Positions 38,663 to 49,693 are shown, counted from the stretch's first letter. The stretch: 64,000 nucleotides of DNA from Ornithinimicrobium sp. CNJ-824 (GCF_001942405.1 NZ_MKKA01000022.1:1-64000), one strand, 5' to 3'. Translations and numbers: made by a program. The notes: a model not told the origin generated them from the letters alone.

Positions 38663-41431
38663 CTACCCGGTCGACTTCCTGGTCGTCGTGCTCTTCGCCG
38701 GAGCCTTCCTGGCCGTGGTCTTCTTCGCGGTCGTCTTCTTCGCCGTGGTCTTCCTCGCGGTGGTCTTCTTCGCCGCCCGCTTGCGGGTCGTCGGGCCCTT
38801 GGCCCGCTTCTCCTCCAGCAGCTCGTAGCCGCGTTCGGGCGTGATCTCCTCCGGCTCGTCGCCCTTGCGCAGCGTGGCGTTGGTCTCCCCGTCGGTGACG
38901 TAGGGCCCGAACCGGCCGTCCTTGACCACGACGGGCCGCCCCGAGACCGGGTCGGTGCCCAGCTCCTTCAGCGGCGGCTTCGCCGCGGCCCGGCCGCGCT
39001 GCTTGGGCTGGGCGTAGATCGCCAGCGCCTCCTCGAGGGTGATGTCGAAGATCTGCTGCTCGCTGGTCAGCGACCGGCTGTCGGTCCCCTTCTTCAGGTA
39101 GGGGCCGTAGCGGCCGTTCTGCGCGGTGATCTCCTCCCCGGACTCCGGGTCGGTGCCGACGACACGCGGCAGCGAGAGCAGCCGCAGGGCCGTCTCCAGG
39201 TCGATCGTGGCCAGGTCCATGTCCGCGAACAGCGAACCCGTCCGCGGCTTGATCTTCTTGGCCCCCCGCTTGGGCGCCTCGTCCGGCTCGGGCAGGACCT
39301 CGGTGACGTAGGGGCCGTAGCGCCCGGCGCGGGCGACGATCTCGTGGCCGGTCCCGGGGTCGGTGCCCAGCACCCGGCCGTCGTCGGCGGCGGCCGTCAG
39401 CAGCTCCTCGGCCTTCGCCGCGGTCATCTCGTCCGGGGCGATGTCGTCCGGGACGGTCGCCCGGCGCGGCTGGCCGTCCTCCCCCGGCACCTCCACGTAG
39501 GGGCCGTAGCGGCCCACCCGGACCACGGTGCCGTCGCCGGTCTCCACCGCCGACACCGCCCGGGCGTCGATCTCCCCCAGGTCCTGGACGAGGTCGCGCA
39601 ACCCCTCGGTGGAGGTGGCCTCGTCGCCGAAGTAGAACCGCTGCAGCCAGGCCACCCGCTGCTCGTCGCCGCGGGCGATGGCGTCCAGCCCCTCCTCCAT
39701 CGACGCCGTGAAGTCGTAGTCGACCAGCCGGGGGAAGTGCCGCTCGAGCAGCTGGGTCACCGCGAACGCCAGCCAGGTCGGGATCAGCGCCGACCCGCGG
39801 GTGCGCACGTAGCCCCGGTCCTGGATGGTCCCGACGGTGGCGGCGTAGGTCGAGGGGCGGCCGATGCCCCGCTCCTCCAGCGCCTTGACCAGCGTGGCCT
39901 CGGTGTAGCGGGCGGGCGGGCTCGTCTGGTGACCCTGCGCCTCGGCGCGCAGCGTCTCCAGGGACACGCCCTCCGACAGCTTCGGCAGCCGCCGGCCCAT
40001 GGCGCCGTCCTCGCCGTAGCGGCTCTCGTCCCGCCCCTCCTCGTAGGCCGCGAGGAACCCGCGGAAGGTGATCACGGTGCCGGAGGCGGCATACCCCGCC
40101 CGCGCGTATGTCGTGCGGGCGCCGCCCTCGGCGGCGCTCGCCGTCCCCTCCGGGAGGGTGGCCGCCAGGCGCACGCTGGCGGTGGACCCCTTGGCGTCGG
40201 CCATCTGCGAGGCGACGGTGCGCTTCCAGATCAGCTCGTAGAGGGCGTACTCCTGCCCCCGCAGCTCGCCGGCGACCTGCGCCGGGGTGCGGAAGGTGTC
40301 GCCGGCCGGGCGGATGGCCTCGTGCGCCTCCTGGGCGTTCTTGGCCTTCTTGCCGTACGTCCTGGGGGCGTCGGGGACGTAGTCGGCGCCGTACATGTCC
40401 CGCGCCTGCTGGCGGGCGGCGCTGACGGCCGAGCTCGACAGCGTCGTCGAGTCGGTCCGCATGTAGGTGATGTAGCCGTTCTCGTAGAGCCGCTGCGCGG
40501 TGCGCATCGCGGTCTGGCTGTTCATCCGCAGCTTGCGGGAGGCCTCCTGCTGGAGTGTGGAGGTGGTGAACGGGGCGGAGGGCCGCCGGGTGTAGGGCTT
40601 CTCGGCGACCTCCGTCACGGCGACGGTCGCCTCCCGGGTGCCGTCGGCGATCGCCTGGGCGGCGGCGGCGCCCAGCTGCACGGCCCCCTTGGTGCGCAGG
40701 GTGCCGTCGTCGGCGAAGTCGCGGCCGGTGGCGACCCGGGCACCGTCGACCTCCACGAGCCGGGCGGTGAAGGCCTGCCCGTCGTTGCCGCCCGGGACGA
40801 ACTCCCCCTCGACGTCCCAGTAGGAGGCCGACCGGAACGCCATCCGCTCACGCTCGCGCTCGACGACGATGCGGGTCGCCACCGACTGCACGCGGCCTGC
40901 CGAGAGGCCCTGCTTGACCTTGCGCCACAGGACGGGTGAGACCTCGTAGCCGTAGAGGCGGTCGAGGACGCGGCGCGTCTCCTGCGCGTCGACGAGGTCG
41001 GTGTCCAGGTCCCGCGTGTCGTGGACCGCCCGCTGGATGGCCTCCTTGGTGATCTCGTGGAAGACCATCCGCCGGACCGGGACCTTGGGCTTGAGCACCT
41101 CGAGCAGGTGCCAGGCGATGGCCTCGCCCTCCCGGTCCTCGTCCGTGGCCAGGTAGAGCTCGTCGGCGTCCTTGAGGGCGCGGCGCAGCTCGGTGACCTT
41201 CTTCTTCTTGTCGGCGTCAACGACGTAGTAGGGCTCGAAGCCGCCGTCGACGTCGATGGCGAACCGGCCGAACGGGCCCTTCTTCATCTCCGGGGGCAGC
41301 TCGGAGGGGTTGGGCAGGTCGCGGATGTGGCCGACGCTCGCGTCGACGGTGAACTCCTTGCCGAGGAACTCGCCGATCTTCTTCGCCTTGGCCGGCGACT
41401 CGACGATCACCAGCTTGTGCCCTGCTGCCAC
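38663..41431 (-). CDS. topA: DNA topoisomerase I
   Basis: A 922-aa type IA topoisomerase that relaxes negative supercoils. Toprim motifs: LVIVESPAKAKKIGEFLG, and the acidic DEDREGEAIAWHLLE; active-site Tyr in ITYMRTDSTTLS; GRVQSVATRIVVERE. The C-terminus carries the actinobacterial repeat domains (YGPYV-type blocks, about residues 630-880) and a Lys-rich KKTTAKKTTARK tail, which helps strand passage and processivity in mycobacteria. The GTG at 41431 has GGAGGAG upstream. Convergent with crtI. Confidence 0.96.
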   Translation of the reverse strand: MAAGHKLVIVESPAKAKKIGEFLGKEFTVDASVGHIRDLPNPSELPPEMKKGPFGRFAIDVDGGFEPYYVVDADKKKKVTELRRALKDADELYLATDEDREGEAIAWHLLEVLKPKVPVRRMVFHEITKEAIQRAVHDTRDLDTDLVDAQETRRVLDRLYGYEVSPVLWRKVKQGLSAGRVQSVATRIVVERERERMAFRSASYWDVEGEFVPGGNDGQAFTARLVEVDGARVATGRDFADDGTLRTKGAVQLGAAAAQAIADGTREATVAVTEVAEKPYTRRPSAPFTTSTLQQEASRKLRMNSQTAMRTAQRLYENGYITYMRTDSTTLSSSAVSAARQQARDMYGADYVPDAPRTYGKKAKNAQEAHEAIRPAGDTFRTPAQVAGELRGQEYALYELIWKRTVASQMADAKGSTASVRLAATLPEGTASAAEGGARTTYARAGYAASGTVITFRGFLAAYEEGRDESRYGEDGAMGRRLPKLSEGVSLETLRAEAQGHQTSPPARYTEATLVKALEERGIGRPSTYAATVGTIQDRGYVRTRGSALIPTWLAFAVTQLLERHFPRLVDYDFTASMEEGLDAIARGDEQRVAWLQRFYFGDEATSTEGLRDLVQDLGEIDARAVSAVETGDGTVVRVGRYGPYVEVPGEDGQPRRATVPDDIAPDEMTAAKAEELLTAAADDGRVLGTDPGTGHEIVARAGRYGPYVTEVLPEPDEAPKRGAKKIKPRTGSLFADMDLATIDLETALRLLSLPRVVGTDPESGEEITAQNGRYGPYLKKGTDSRSLTSEQQIFDITLEEALAIYAQPKQRGRAAAKPPLKELGTDPVSGRPVVVKDGRFGPYVTDGETNATLRKGDEPEEITPERGYELLEEKRAKGPTTRKRAAKKTTARKTTAKKTTAKKTTARKAPAKSTTTRKSTG

Positions 41432-41538
41432 GGTTGCTCCTCCGAACGGTCCGTGTGCCGCGGATTCGTCGCGGCTCCGACACGGGACCTCGGGCGTCAC
41501 CGTAGCCGATGGGGCGACGGCCGCTACGCTGCTGCCTC

Positions 41539-42281
41539 ATGACGGTGCACGGACGAGCAGGTATGCGGCCTCCCGGCCGGTCCCGACGCTGGACGGCCGC
41601 CGGGGTCGCCGCACTGGTGCTCCTGGCCGGGTGCAGCGTGGGGGACGGGGACGACGGCGAGGACCCGGCCGGCGGCACCGCCGGCGTCGAGGACGGGGAC
41701 GACGCCGGGGACGGCGCCGCCGGGACCGCAGGTGCCGGCGAGGGGTCGGGCGAGGGCTCCGGGGGCAGCGCCGGCCCGCCGACCGAGCCGGCCGACATCG
41801 CGCCGGTGGTGGCCGGCCGGTCGGTCTCCGGCGGCGGAGGGACGGTGACCGTCGAGGGCGACCACGCCGGGTTCGTGCTCCCCTCGGGCAACATCGCCTG
41901 CTCGGTTACGGCCGCCTCGGCCGTGTGCCAGGTGGCCGAGAAGGGGTTCACCCCCCAGGCCGACCACCTGGCCTCGACCCTCGTCGCGGGTGCACCGCCG
42001 AGGAGGCGGACGCGCTCATGCTCTCCGCCGAGCGCGGGGCCTGGACCTGCCTGCCGGAGCCGCTGCTCGGGCAGGCTGCGGTCGACGCGGGCGGCTGGTG
42101 GGCGCAGGAGGCCGGTGAGACCGCCGACGTCGACGGGACCACCGTGGCGGTCCTGCCCTACGGCTCCTCCCTCACGCTGGGTCCGGTGACCTGCACCAGC
42201 GCCCAGGACGGGGTGCGCTGCGACAGCGACGAGATCGGCAAGAGCTTCCTGCTGTCGAACACCACCTACCAGTACGACTGA
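41539..42281 (+). pseudogene. secreted lipoprotein (frameshifted)
   Basis: A putative 247-aa lipoprotein with lipobox LLAGC (Cys32) and a long Gly/Asp/Ala spacer, then a domain with paired cysteines (GNIACSVTAASAVC, TWTCLP-like AWTCLPEP, VTCTSAQDGVRCDS) ending SNTTYQYD. The frame breaks near 41988; adding one G in GCGGGTGC gives LVAGCTAEEADALMLSAERGAWTC. Four or more cysteines suggest a disulfide-bonded extracellular domain. TACGCT (41525-41530) lies 8 nt before the ATG (leaderless). Function unknown. Confidence 0.72.
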
Positions 42282-42307
42282 CCGGCCCACGCCCGTCCCG
42301 GCGGGGC

Positions 42308-43821
42308 TCAGCGCAGCAGCCCGTCCTTGACGAGGTCGCGCAGCACGGGGAGCACCTCGGCGACGACGGTCGCAGTGTCCGTCTCCGTGAGCACCGCCAG
42401 CCCCGCGCACAGCTGACGGGCGGTCAGGTCGCCGTCGCACGCGCCGACGAGGCCCGCACCGAGGGTGCCCAGGCGCACCGTCCGGCGCAGCCGCCGCCCT
42501 GGCGCAGCTGGATGACCTGCGGGTCGGGTGCCCCCGGTCGGCCGATCCGCTCCTCGGTCACGTCGTCGGCCACCTGCCAGGCCACGTTCAGCAGCTCCTC
42601 GTCGTCGTGCTCGGCCAGCCAGGTCCGGGCCCGCAGGCCGGCCAGGACGTGCGGGCCCATCGGGGCGGCGACGGGGTGGCGCACGTCGACCAGGTCCCGC
42701 CACGGGGCGCGGCCGGCACGAGGACGCTGCAGCGTCACGACCCCGAACCCGACCCGTTCCACGCCGCGCCCGGCGAAGTCGTCCAGCCAGGCCGCGTAGA
42801 GCTCCTCGAACTCCTCCGTGCCCGGCCGGTGACCGCCGTCGCGGATCCACGTCTCGGCATACTCGGCGACGTCCTGCTCCTCGCGCTGCACGACCCACGC
42901 GTCCAGGCCGGTGCCCTCGAGCCAGCCGGTCACGTGCCCGGCCCAGTCCTCCCCGGCAGCCAGCTCCCAGTTGGCGAGCAGCTGGGCAACGCCTCCGGGT
43001 CGCAGGTGATCCCCGACCCGTCCGACCAGCTCGGCGACCAGCCCGTCGCCGGCGCGGCCCCCGTCGCGGTACTCGTACAGCGGCACCCCCTCCCGGCGGG
43101 GCGTGATGACGAAGGGCGGGTTGGACACGACCAGGTCGAAGGTCTCCCCCGCCACGGGTTCCAGCATCGAGCCGTGACGCAGGTCCAGGCCCACGTCGTT
43201 GAGCGCGGCCGTGAGACGGGCCATCCGCAGGGCCCGGTCCGAGACGTCGGTGGCCACGACCTCCCCGGCGTGGAGGGACAGGTGCAGGGCCTGGACGCCG
43301 CACCCGGTGCCCAGGTCCAGCGCCCGCCCGACCTGCGGCCGGGGGGTCCAGGAGGCCAGCGTGGTGGACGCCCCGCCGACCCCGAGGACGTGCCGGGTGG
43401 GCAGCGGACCGCCCACCACCGTCTCCGGCAGGTCCGAGAGCACCCACCAGGTATGCCGTTCGTCCCCGTAGGGACGCAGGTCGAGGGCCGCCCGGAACAG
43501 GGGGCCGCGGTCGTCCGCGGGGTCCTGCCCCACCACCAGGCCGAGGTCCCGCAGACCGTCGAGGCCGGTCCGGCGCAGGACGACGTCCAGCAGGGCCCCG
43601 GGCACGCCCTCCCCGAGCACGAAGACCCGGGCCAGCACGGCGGCCGGCTCGTCGCGGCCCGCCAGCGCCCGGCGCGCCGGCAGCGGCTGGTCGCGGTGCA
43701 GCGCCGCACCGGCGGCGGGGCCGAGGAGGTCGGCCAGCGTCTCCACGGCGTACCCGGCCTCCGCGAGGTCCGCACGTAGGTCCTGGATCCGTCCGTCGTC
43801 GGTGGGGAGCACGTCGGTCAC
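42308..43821 (-). CDS. class I methyltransferase, PrmC/HemK-like (frameshift near C-terminus)
   Basis: About 504 aa after repair. The N-terminal 150 residues are a DUF7059-like region of unknown role. The methyltransferase core has ALDLGTGCGVQALHLS, VVATDVSDRALRMARL and the catalytic VVSNPPFV, the NPPF motif of amide/adenine-N6 methyltransferases. One base is missing near 42492; adding it replaces the junk tail with GLRRTVRLGTLGAGLVGACDG to LRDLVKDGLLR, ending at 42308. Without repair it stops at 42424. The substrate could be protein glutamine or nucleic acid. GTG 43821 or 43833 may be the start. Confidence 0.82.
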
Positions 43822-43885
43822 TGTGCCACGCACGGCGCCGGGGCGGCGCCCCGTGGGGTGCCGCCCCGCCGCCGGGGGACCGGGC

Positions 43886-46241
43886 TCAGTCCCCGGAGAC
43901 GACTCCGGCCGACTCGACCTCGGGGGAGTCCCCGATGGCGATGTCGCGGCGCTTGGAGACCGTCACCGCGGCGACGATGACGACCACCGCCACCAGGGCG
44001 ACGCCCCAGCGGAGCAGGTCGTTGCTGCCGTCCCCGTAGGTGAGGCCGACGATGGCCGGGGCGATGAGCAGGGCGACGAGGTTCATCACCTTGATCAGCG
44101 GGTTGATGGCCGGGCCCGCGGTGTCCTTGAAGGGGTCGCCGACGGTGTCCCCGATGACCGTGGCGGAGTGCGCCTCGGTGCCCTTGCCGCCGTAGTGGCC
44201 GTCCTCGACGATCTTCTTGGCGTTGTCCCACGCGCCGCCGGAGTTGGCCAGGAAGACGGCCATGAGCACGCCCGTCCCGATCGCACCGGCAAGGTAGCCC
44301 GCGAGGGACCCACGCCGAGGCCGAAGCCGACGGCGATGGGGGCGAAGACGGCGAGCAGGCCGGGGGTGGCCAGCTCGCGCAGCGAGTCCTTGGTGCAGAT
44401 GTCGACGACGCGGGCGTAGTCGGGCTTCTCCGAGTAGTCCATGATCCCGGGCCTGTCCCGGAACTGGCGGCGCACCTCGAAGACGATGGCGCCGGCCGCG
44501 CGGGTGACCGCGTTGATGGCCAGGCCGGAGAAGAGGAAGACCACCGCTCCGCCGATGAGCACGCCGGCCAGCGCGCGCGGGTCGAAGATGAGGAAGGACT
44601 GGAAGACGTCCGCCTCGGCCTCCTCGCCGACGTCGCCCAGGGAGTTGGTGATGGCGTTCCAGTAGGCGCCGAAGAGCGCGGTGGCCGCCAGGACGGCCGT
44701 GGTGATCGCGATGCCCTTGGTGATGGCCTTGGTGGTGTTGCCGACGGCGTCCAGCTCGGTGAGGATCTGGGCGCGGCCTCGTCCACGTCGCCCGACATCT
44801 CGGCGATGCCCTGCGCGTTGTCCGAGACCGGGCCGAAGGTGTCCATCGCGACGATGACGCCCACCGTGGTCAGCAGGCCGCAGCCGGCCAGCGCGACGTA
44901 GAAGAGGGCGACGATCATCGAGCCGTTGGCGAGCAGGAAGAGGCCGAAGATGGCGCCGGCGATGGTGACGGCGGTGTAGACGGCGGACTCCAGGCCGATG
45001 CCGATGCCGGAGAGGATCACGGTGGCGGGGCCGGTGAGCGAGGTGCGGGCGACGTCGTTGGTCGGCTTGGACTCGGTGCCGGTGAAGTAGCCGGTGAGCC
45101 ACAGGATGAAGGCGGCGAGCACGATGCCGATGACGACCGCCGCGGCAGAGCCGAGCGCCGGGTTGAAGTCGAGGTCGGCGGTGTCGCCCAGCAGCGCGAG
45201 CATGCCACCGGTGACGGTCCCGGAGGTGTCGCCGCCGCCGAGCTCGGCGGAGTCGGTCGGCAGGAAGACGAAGGCCGCGACGACGGAGGCGACCGCCGCG
45301 ACGGCTGCGGAGACGTAGAAGCTGCGGTTGATGGCCTGGAGGGCGTTCTGGCCCGGCTTGGCCTTGGTGATGTAGACGCCCATGATCGCCGTGAGGACGC
45401 CGATGGCGGGGATGACCAGCGGGAAGGTGAGGCCGCCCTCGGCCCCCAGGGCCGCGGTGCCGAGGATGAGCGCGGCGACCAGCGTGACGGCGTAGGACTC
45501 GAAGAGGTCGGCCGCCATGCCGGCGCAGTCGCCGACGTTGTCACCCACGTTGTCCGCGATGGTGGCGGCGTTGCGCGGGTCGTCCTCGGGGATGCCGGCC
45601 TCGATCTTGCCGACCAGGTCGGCGCCGACGTCGGCGGCCTTGGTGAAGATGCCGCCGCCGACCCGCATGAACATGGCCAGCAGCGCGGCGCCGAAGCCGA
45701 AGCCCTCGAGCACGGTGGGGGCGTCGCCCTGGAAGGCGAGGACGACGAGCGCGGCACCGAGCAGACCGAGGCCGACGGTCGCCATGCCGACGGTGCCGCC
45801 GGTCCGGAAGGCGATGCGCATCCCTTGGTCGCGGTCCCCGTGGCGGGCGGCCTCGGCGACCCGCATGTTGGCGGCGGTGGCGAGGTTCATGCCCAGCCAG
45901 CCGATGGCGGCGGAGAAGCCGGCGCCGAAGAAGAAGGCCACCGAGCGGCCGATGCGCACGCCCAGGTCGTCGGCCGGCAGCACCAGCAGCAGCAGGAAGG
46001 CGACGACGGCGAAGATCCCGAGCGTCTTGAACTGCCGGGTCAGGTAGGCGGAGGCGCCTTCCTGGACCGCCGCGCCGATCGCCCGCATGCTGTCGGTCCC
46101 CGTCGGGGTGTCCAGCACCTGCTTGCGGAACATGAAGCCGAAGACCAGCGCGACCAGCGCGATGGCGAGCACGACGATCACGACGGCCGTATCGAATCCC
46201 GTGAGCGACAGATCGCTCACGGCGGTTCGGACTGGGACCAT
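43886..46241 (-). pseudogene. hppA: K+-independent membrane H+-translocating pyrophosphatase (two frameshifts)
   Basis: A multi-spanning proton pump driven by PPi hydrolysis, about 785 aa with 16 predicted helices. Catalytic motifs: DVGADLVGKIEAGIPEDDPR, DNVGDNVGDCAGMAADLFESY, and near the end [33 protein letters not shown] has Lys where K+-dependent enzymes have Ala, so it is predicted K+-independent. Two frame breaks, near 44775 and 44308, are each repaired by one base (giving [13 protein letters not shown] and [16 protein letters not shown]). AGGAGG stands 8 nt before the ATG. With ppa at 16698 the cell has both a soluble and a membrane enzyme. Confidence 0.9.
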
Positions 46242-46394
46242 GGAACAGCCTCCTGGAGCTGGCCCGCGACGCTGCGGGTCGACGGGGCGGGGGACTCTCC
46301 CCCACGATGTGGTGGTCACTGTAGTGACCCGCTCCCGGTGCGCCCGTCCGGGGGCGGGGGTGTGTCAGGCGGTCGTCGTACCGTGGGCGGCCTC

Positions 46395-48704
46395 ATGGAC
46401 CAGCAGTTCGACCCCCACGCCGTCCTGGCCCACCTGGCCCGTGGGCCGCGGGCCGGCCGGCTCGTGCACGCCCGCACGCTCCCGGCCCGGGAGGGGCGCA
46501 CCGTGGCGTGGCCGTCGTGGGTGGCGCCGCCGGTCACCGCGGCCGTCCAGGGGACCGGCATCGGCGACCTGTGGGAGCACCAGGCGACGGTCGCCGAGCT
46601 CGCCCGGGCCGGGCAGCACGTCGTGGTCGCCACCGGGACCGCGTCCGGCAAGTCGCTGGGCTACCTGCTGCCCGTGCTCACGGCCCTGGTCGAGGGGGCG
46701 GAGGCGGCGAGCGGGCGGGGGGCCACCGCGCTCTACCTGGCACCGACCAAGGCCCTCGGCGCCGACCAGGCCGCCCGGCTCCACGGCCTCGCCGTGCCGG
46801 GGGTCCGGGTGGCCACCCTCGACGGGGACACCCCGCCGGAGGAGCGGCGGTGGGTCCGGGAGCACGCGCACTACGTCCTGACCAACCCCGACCTGATCCA
46901 CCACACGCTGCTGCCGGGGCACGAGCGGTGGCGGGCCTTCCTGCGGTCGCTGCGCTACGTCGTCGTCGACGAGTGCCACGTCTACCGCGGGGTGTTCGGC
47001 GCCCACGTGTCCGCGGTGCTGCGCCGCCTGCTGCGCGTGGCCGCCCGCTACGGCGCGTCGCCGACGCTGGTGATGGCCTCGGCCACGGTCGCCGAGCCGC
47101 AGGACCTGGCCCGGGCGCTCACCGGCCAGGAGGTCCGGGCCGTCACCGACGACGCCTCTCCGCGCGAGGAGACGGTGCTGGCCCTGTGGCAGCCCCCCGA
47201 GGAGGAGGACGGCCGGCGGCGCAGCACCCTGGCCGAGACCGCCGGGCTGCTGGCCGACCTGGTCGACGTGGGCGTGCAGACCGTCGCCTTCGCCCGTTCC
47301 CGGCGGGGGGTCGAGACCGTGGCCGCCCGGGCACGGGAGGAGCTGCAGGACCGGGGCGGGGGCGGACCGGGCCTGGTCGCGGCCTACCGGGGCGGCTACC
47401 TGCCCGAGGAGCGCCGCGCGCTGGAGGCGGACCTGCGGGCGCGCCGGGTCCTCGGCCTGGCCGCCACCAGCGCGCTGGAGCTGGGGATCGACGTGGCCGG
47501 CCTGGACGCGGTCGTCATGGCGGGCTGGCCGGGGACGCGGGCCTCGTTCTGGCAGCAGGCCGGGCGCGCCGGTCGCCGGGGGTCGCCGTCGCTCGCCGTG
47601 ATGGTGGCGGCCGACGACCCGCTGGACGCCTACCTGCTGGGCCACCCCGAGCTCGTGGTCGACACGCCCGTCGAGGCGTGCGTCCTCGACCCGCAGAACC
47701 CCTACGTCCTGGCGCCGCACCTGGCCGCCGCGGCGGCCGAGCTGCCGCTCACCCGCGAGGACACGCGGTGGTTCGGCCCCACCGTCGCGGAGCTGGCCGA
47801 GCAGCTCGTGGCTGCCGGGGTGCTGCGACGGCGACCGACGGGGTGGTACTGGGCACGGCCGGACCGACCGGGCGACCACCTGCAGCTGCGCGACGCGGGC
47901 CAGCCGGTCCAGATCGTCGACAGGGCGACGGGGCGGGTGCTGGGCACCGTGGACGAGGACCGTGCCCTGACGACCGTGCACGCGGGGGCGGTCTACGTGC
48001 ACCAGGGTGGTGCCCACGTGGTGACCGACCTGGACCTGGAGTCCGGGGTGGCTCTCGTCGTGGCCGGCGACCCCGGCTGGACGACCCGTGCCAGGACGGA
48101 GGGCGACTTCCGGCTCCGCGGGGTCCACGAGGAGCAGGTCTGGGGAGCTGCGACGGTCTGCACGGGCACCGTGGAGGTGAGCCACCGGGTCGTCTCCTTC
48201 CAGCGGGTGCTGCCCGACGGCACGGTGCTGGGCACGCATCCGCTCGACCTGCCCGAACGGTCGATGGTCACCCAGGCCGTCTGGTGGACCCTGCCCGAGG
48301 ACGAGCTCGCCCTGGCCGGACTGGCGCAGGACCAGGTCCCCGGGGCGCTGCACGCCGCCGAGCACGCCAGCATCGGGATGCTGCCGCTCGTCGCGACCTG
48401 CGACCGCCGGGACGTCGGCGGGCTGTCCACCGCCCACCACCCGGACACGGGGCGACCCACCGTGATGGTCTACGACGGCCGGCCGGGCGGCGCCGGGTTC
48501 GCCCGCCGCGGGTACGCCGAGATGGCCACCTGGATCACCGCCACCCACGACCTCGTCGCGGGCTGTCGGTGCACGAGCGGGTGTCCCGCCTGCGTCCAGT
48601 CGCCGCAGTGCGGCAGCGGCAACGACCCCCTCGACCGGGCGGGCGCCGCCGCGGCCCTGTCCCACCTGCTGTCGGAGCGGACCGTCGCCGTCCCCGCCGG
48701 CTGA
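46395..48704 (+). CDS. DEAD/DEAH-box helicase with zinc-binding C-terminus (MrfA/YprA-like)
   Basis: A 769-aa SF2 helicase: ATGTASGKSLGYLLPVL (Walker A), YLAPTKALGADQ, VVVDECHVYRGVFG (DECH), ASATVAEP, ALELGIDVAGLDAV and QQAGRAGRRG (motif VI). The C-terminal DUF1998-type region ends with a four-cysteine cluster CRCTSGCPACVQSPQC, the zinc site of MrfA, a Bacillus mitomycin-C repair helicase. It corresponds in position to M. tuberculosis Rv3649. TACCGT (46379-46384) lies 10 nt before the ATG, so the leader is very short. Confidence 0.9.
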   Translation: MDQQFDPHAVLAHLARGPRAGRLVHARTLPAREGRTVAWPSWVAPPVTAAVQGTGIGDLWEHQATVAELARAGQHVVVATGTASGKSLGYLLPVLTALVEGAEAASGRGATALYLAPTKALGADQAARLHGLAVPGVRVATLDGDTPPEERRWVREHAHYVLTNPDLIHHTLLPGHERWRAFLRSLRYVVVDECHVYRGVFGAHVSAVLRRLLRVAARYGASPTLVMASATVAEPQDLARALTGQEVRAVTDDASPREETVLALWQPPEEEDGRRRSTLAETAGLLADLVDVGVQTVAFARSRRGVETVAARAREELQDRGGGGPGLVAAYRGGYLPEERRALEADLRARRVLGLAATSALELGIDVAGLDAVVMAGWPGTRASFWQQAGRAGRRGSPSLAVMVAADDPLDAYLLGHPELVVDTPVEACVLDPQNPYVLAPHLAAAAAELPLTREDTRWFGPTVAELAEQLVAAGVLRRRPTGWYWARPDRPGDHLQLRDAGQPVQIVDRATGRVLGTVDEDRALTTVHAGAVYVHQGGAHVVTDLDLESGVALVVAGDPGWTTRARTEGDFRLRGVHEEQVWGAATVCTGTVEVSHRVVSFQRVLPDGTVLGTHPLDLPERSMVTQAVWWTLPEDELALAGLAQDQVPGALHAAEHASIGMLPLVATCDRRDVGGLSTAHHPDTGRPTVMVYDGRPGGAGFARRGYAEMATWITATHDLVAGCRCTSGCPACVQSPQCGSGNDPLDRAGAAAALSHLLSERTVAVPAG

Positions 48705-48883
48705 CGGTCCCCTGGTCGCCCCGGGGACCGTCCGGGCGGACCGCGCAGGCCCCTTGCGCGGTCGCCCTGACCGCGGGCTCCGGCGGGCGCGGTCGCCGGG
48801 CGCGAGCCGGTCCGATAGCCTCGACAGGCACCCGACGACCGGCGCCCAGGGCCGGCGCCGACCCGTCCCGGAAAGGCCATTCG

Positions 48884-49303
48884 ATGATCATCATCGGTCT
48901 GCTGCTCATCCTGCTCGCCGCCGCGGTCGTCGCCTACATGCTCCTGGCGACCGCCGGGACCGCCGCGGTGAGCATCGACTACGGCATCCTCAACCTCGAG
49001 ATGCCACCGCTCTGGCTCTACCTGGCCGGGCTGGCGACCCTGGCGGTCGCCGCGCTCGGCTTCTGGATGGTCGGGGCCGGTGCACGTGCCAAGACCCGGC
49101 GCGCGCGGGAGGTCCGCGAGCTGCGCAAGCAGGCCAAGGAGGCCGACCGGCGGGCCGTGCGCACCGGTGACGCGTCCACGCTGGACCGCCCGACGGCCTC
49201 CGGCTCGACCGGCGCCCCGGCCCGCGGCACCCACTCCGGCCCGGGCAGCACCTCAGGGTCCACCGGGTCCCAGGACCGCAGCCGGCTCGACCTGGACCGC
49301 TGA
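48884..49303 (+). CDS. small membrane protein with two TM helices
   Basis: A 139-aa protein with a TM helix at residues 2-25, a second at about 47-67, then a basic helical segment (RAKTRRAREVRELRKQAKEADRRA) and a Ser/Gly-rich tail. The layout resembles LapA-domain proteins, but the match is weak. GGAAAGG stands 8 nt before the ATG. Its last 51 bp overlap the convergent TadG-like gene. Confidence 0.75.
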   Translation: MIIIGLLLILLAAAVVAYMLLATAGTAAVSIDYGILNLEMPPLWLYLAGLATLAVAALGFWMVGAGARAKTRRAREVRELRKQAKEADRRAVRTGDASTLDRPTASGSTGAPARGTHSGPGSTSGSTGSQDRSRLDLDR

Positions 49304-49693
49304 CGGTCCGGGGACCGCACCAGCGGCCGCGCGCCGGGTGACGGTCCAGCGACCCCCGGCCGTGGTCCGCACGACCACCTCGGCCCGCGGCCGGCCGGCG
49401 TCGCCCAGGGTCGTCCGGCACCGCACCAGGTCGGCCCCGTTGCGCAGCGCCACGTCCCGGGCGACCTCGCAGGCCGGCTCCTGCGAGGCTCCGGTCGACG
49501 ACTCCGCCACCGCGGCCAGCGCGGCCAGGTCGGCCGCCGTGCGTGCCCGTTGCCCGGCGACCGCGACGGCGGCGACCATGGCTCCCGCCAGCAGCAGGGT
49601 GGCCAGCACCGAGACGAGCCCGACGGCCAGGACCGTGCCGGACCCCCGGTCCCGGTGGACCAGCGGCAGGTCCTTCCCGTACCTGCGGCTCAC
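49253..49693 (-). CDS. Tad locus Rv3654c-like secreted/membrane protein (TadG-like)
   Basis: A 146-aa protein with DRGSGTVLAVGLVSVLATLLLAGAMVAA, a type III signal-like or TM segment, then QRARTAADLAALAAVAES and paired cysteines (PACEVA, LVRCRT). This is the pattern of Rv3654c-type minor pilins or pseudopilins. It ends the Tad operon; its GTG overlaps the TadE stop by 4 bp. Confidence 0.82.
   Translation of the reverse strand: MSRRYGKDLPLVHRDRGSGTVLAVGLVSVLATLLLAGAMVAAVAVAGQRARTAADLAALAAVAESSTGASQEPACEVARDVALRNGADLVRCRTTLGDAGRPRAEVVVRTTAGGRWTVTRRAAAGAVPGPSAVQVEPAAVLGPGGP

Noticed and set aside
37871-40939. A 1022-aa plus-strand frame running from crtI into topA
   Set aside because: It is the shadow of crtI and of antisense topA; the composition is Arg/Gly/His-rich without any domain.
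43886-46241. Programmed ribosomal frameshifting in hppA and other genes
   Set aside because: No slippery heptamer with a downstream structure is evident, two sites would be needed in one gene, and the same one-base pattern occurs in many unrelated genes; sequencing error explains it more simply.
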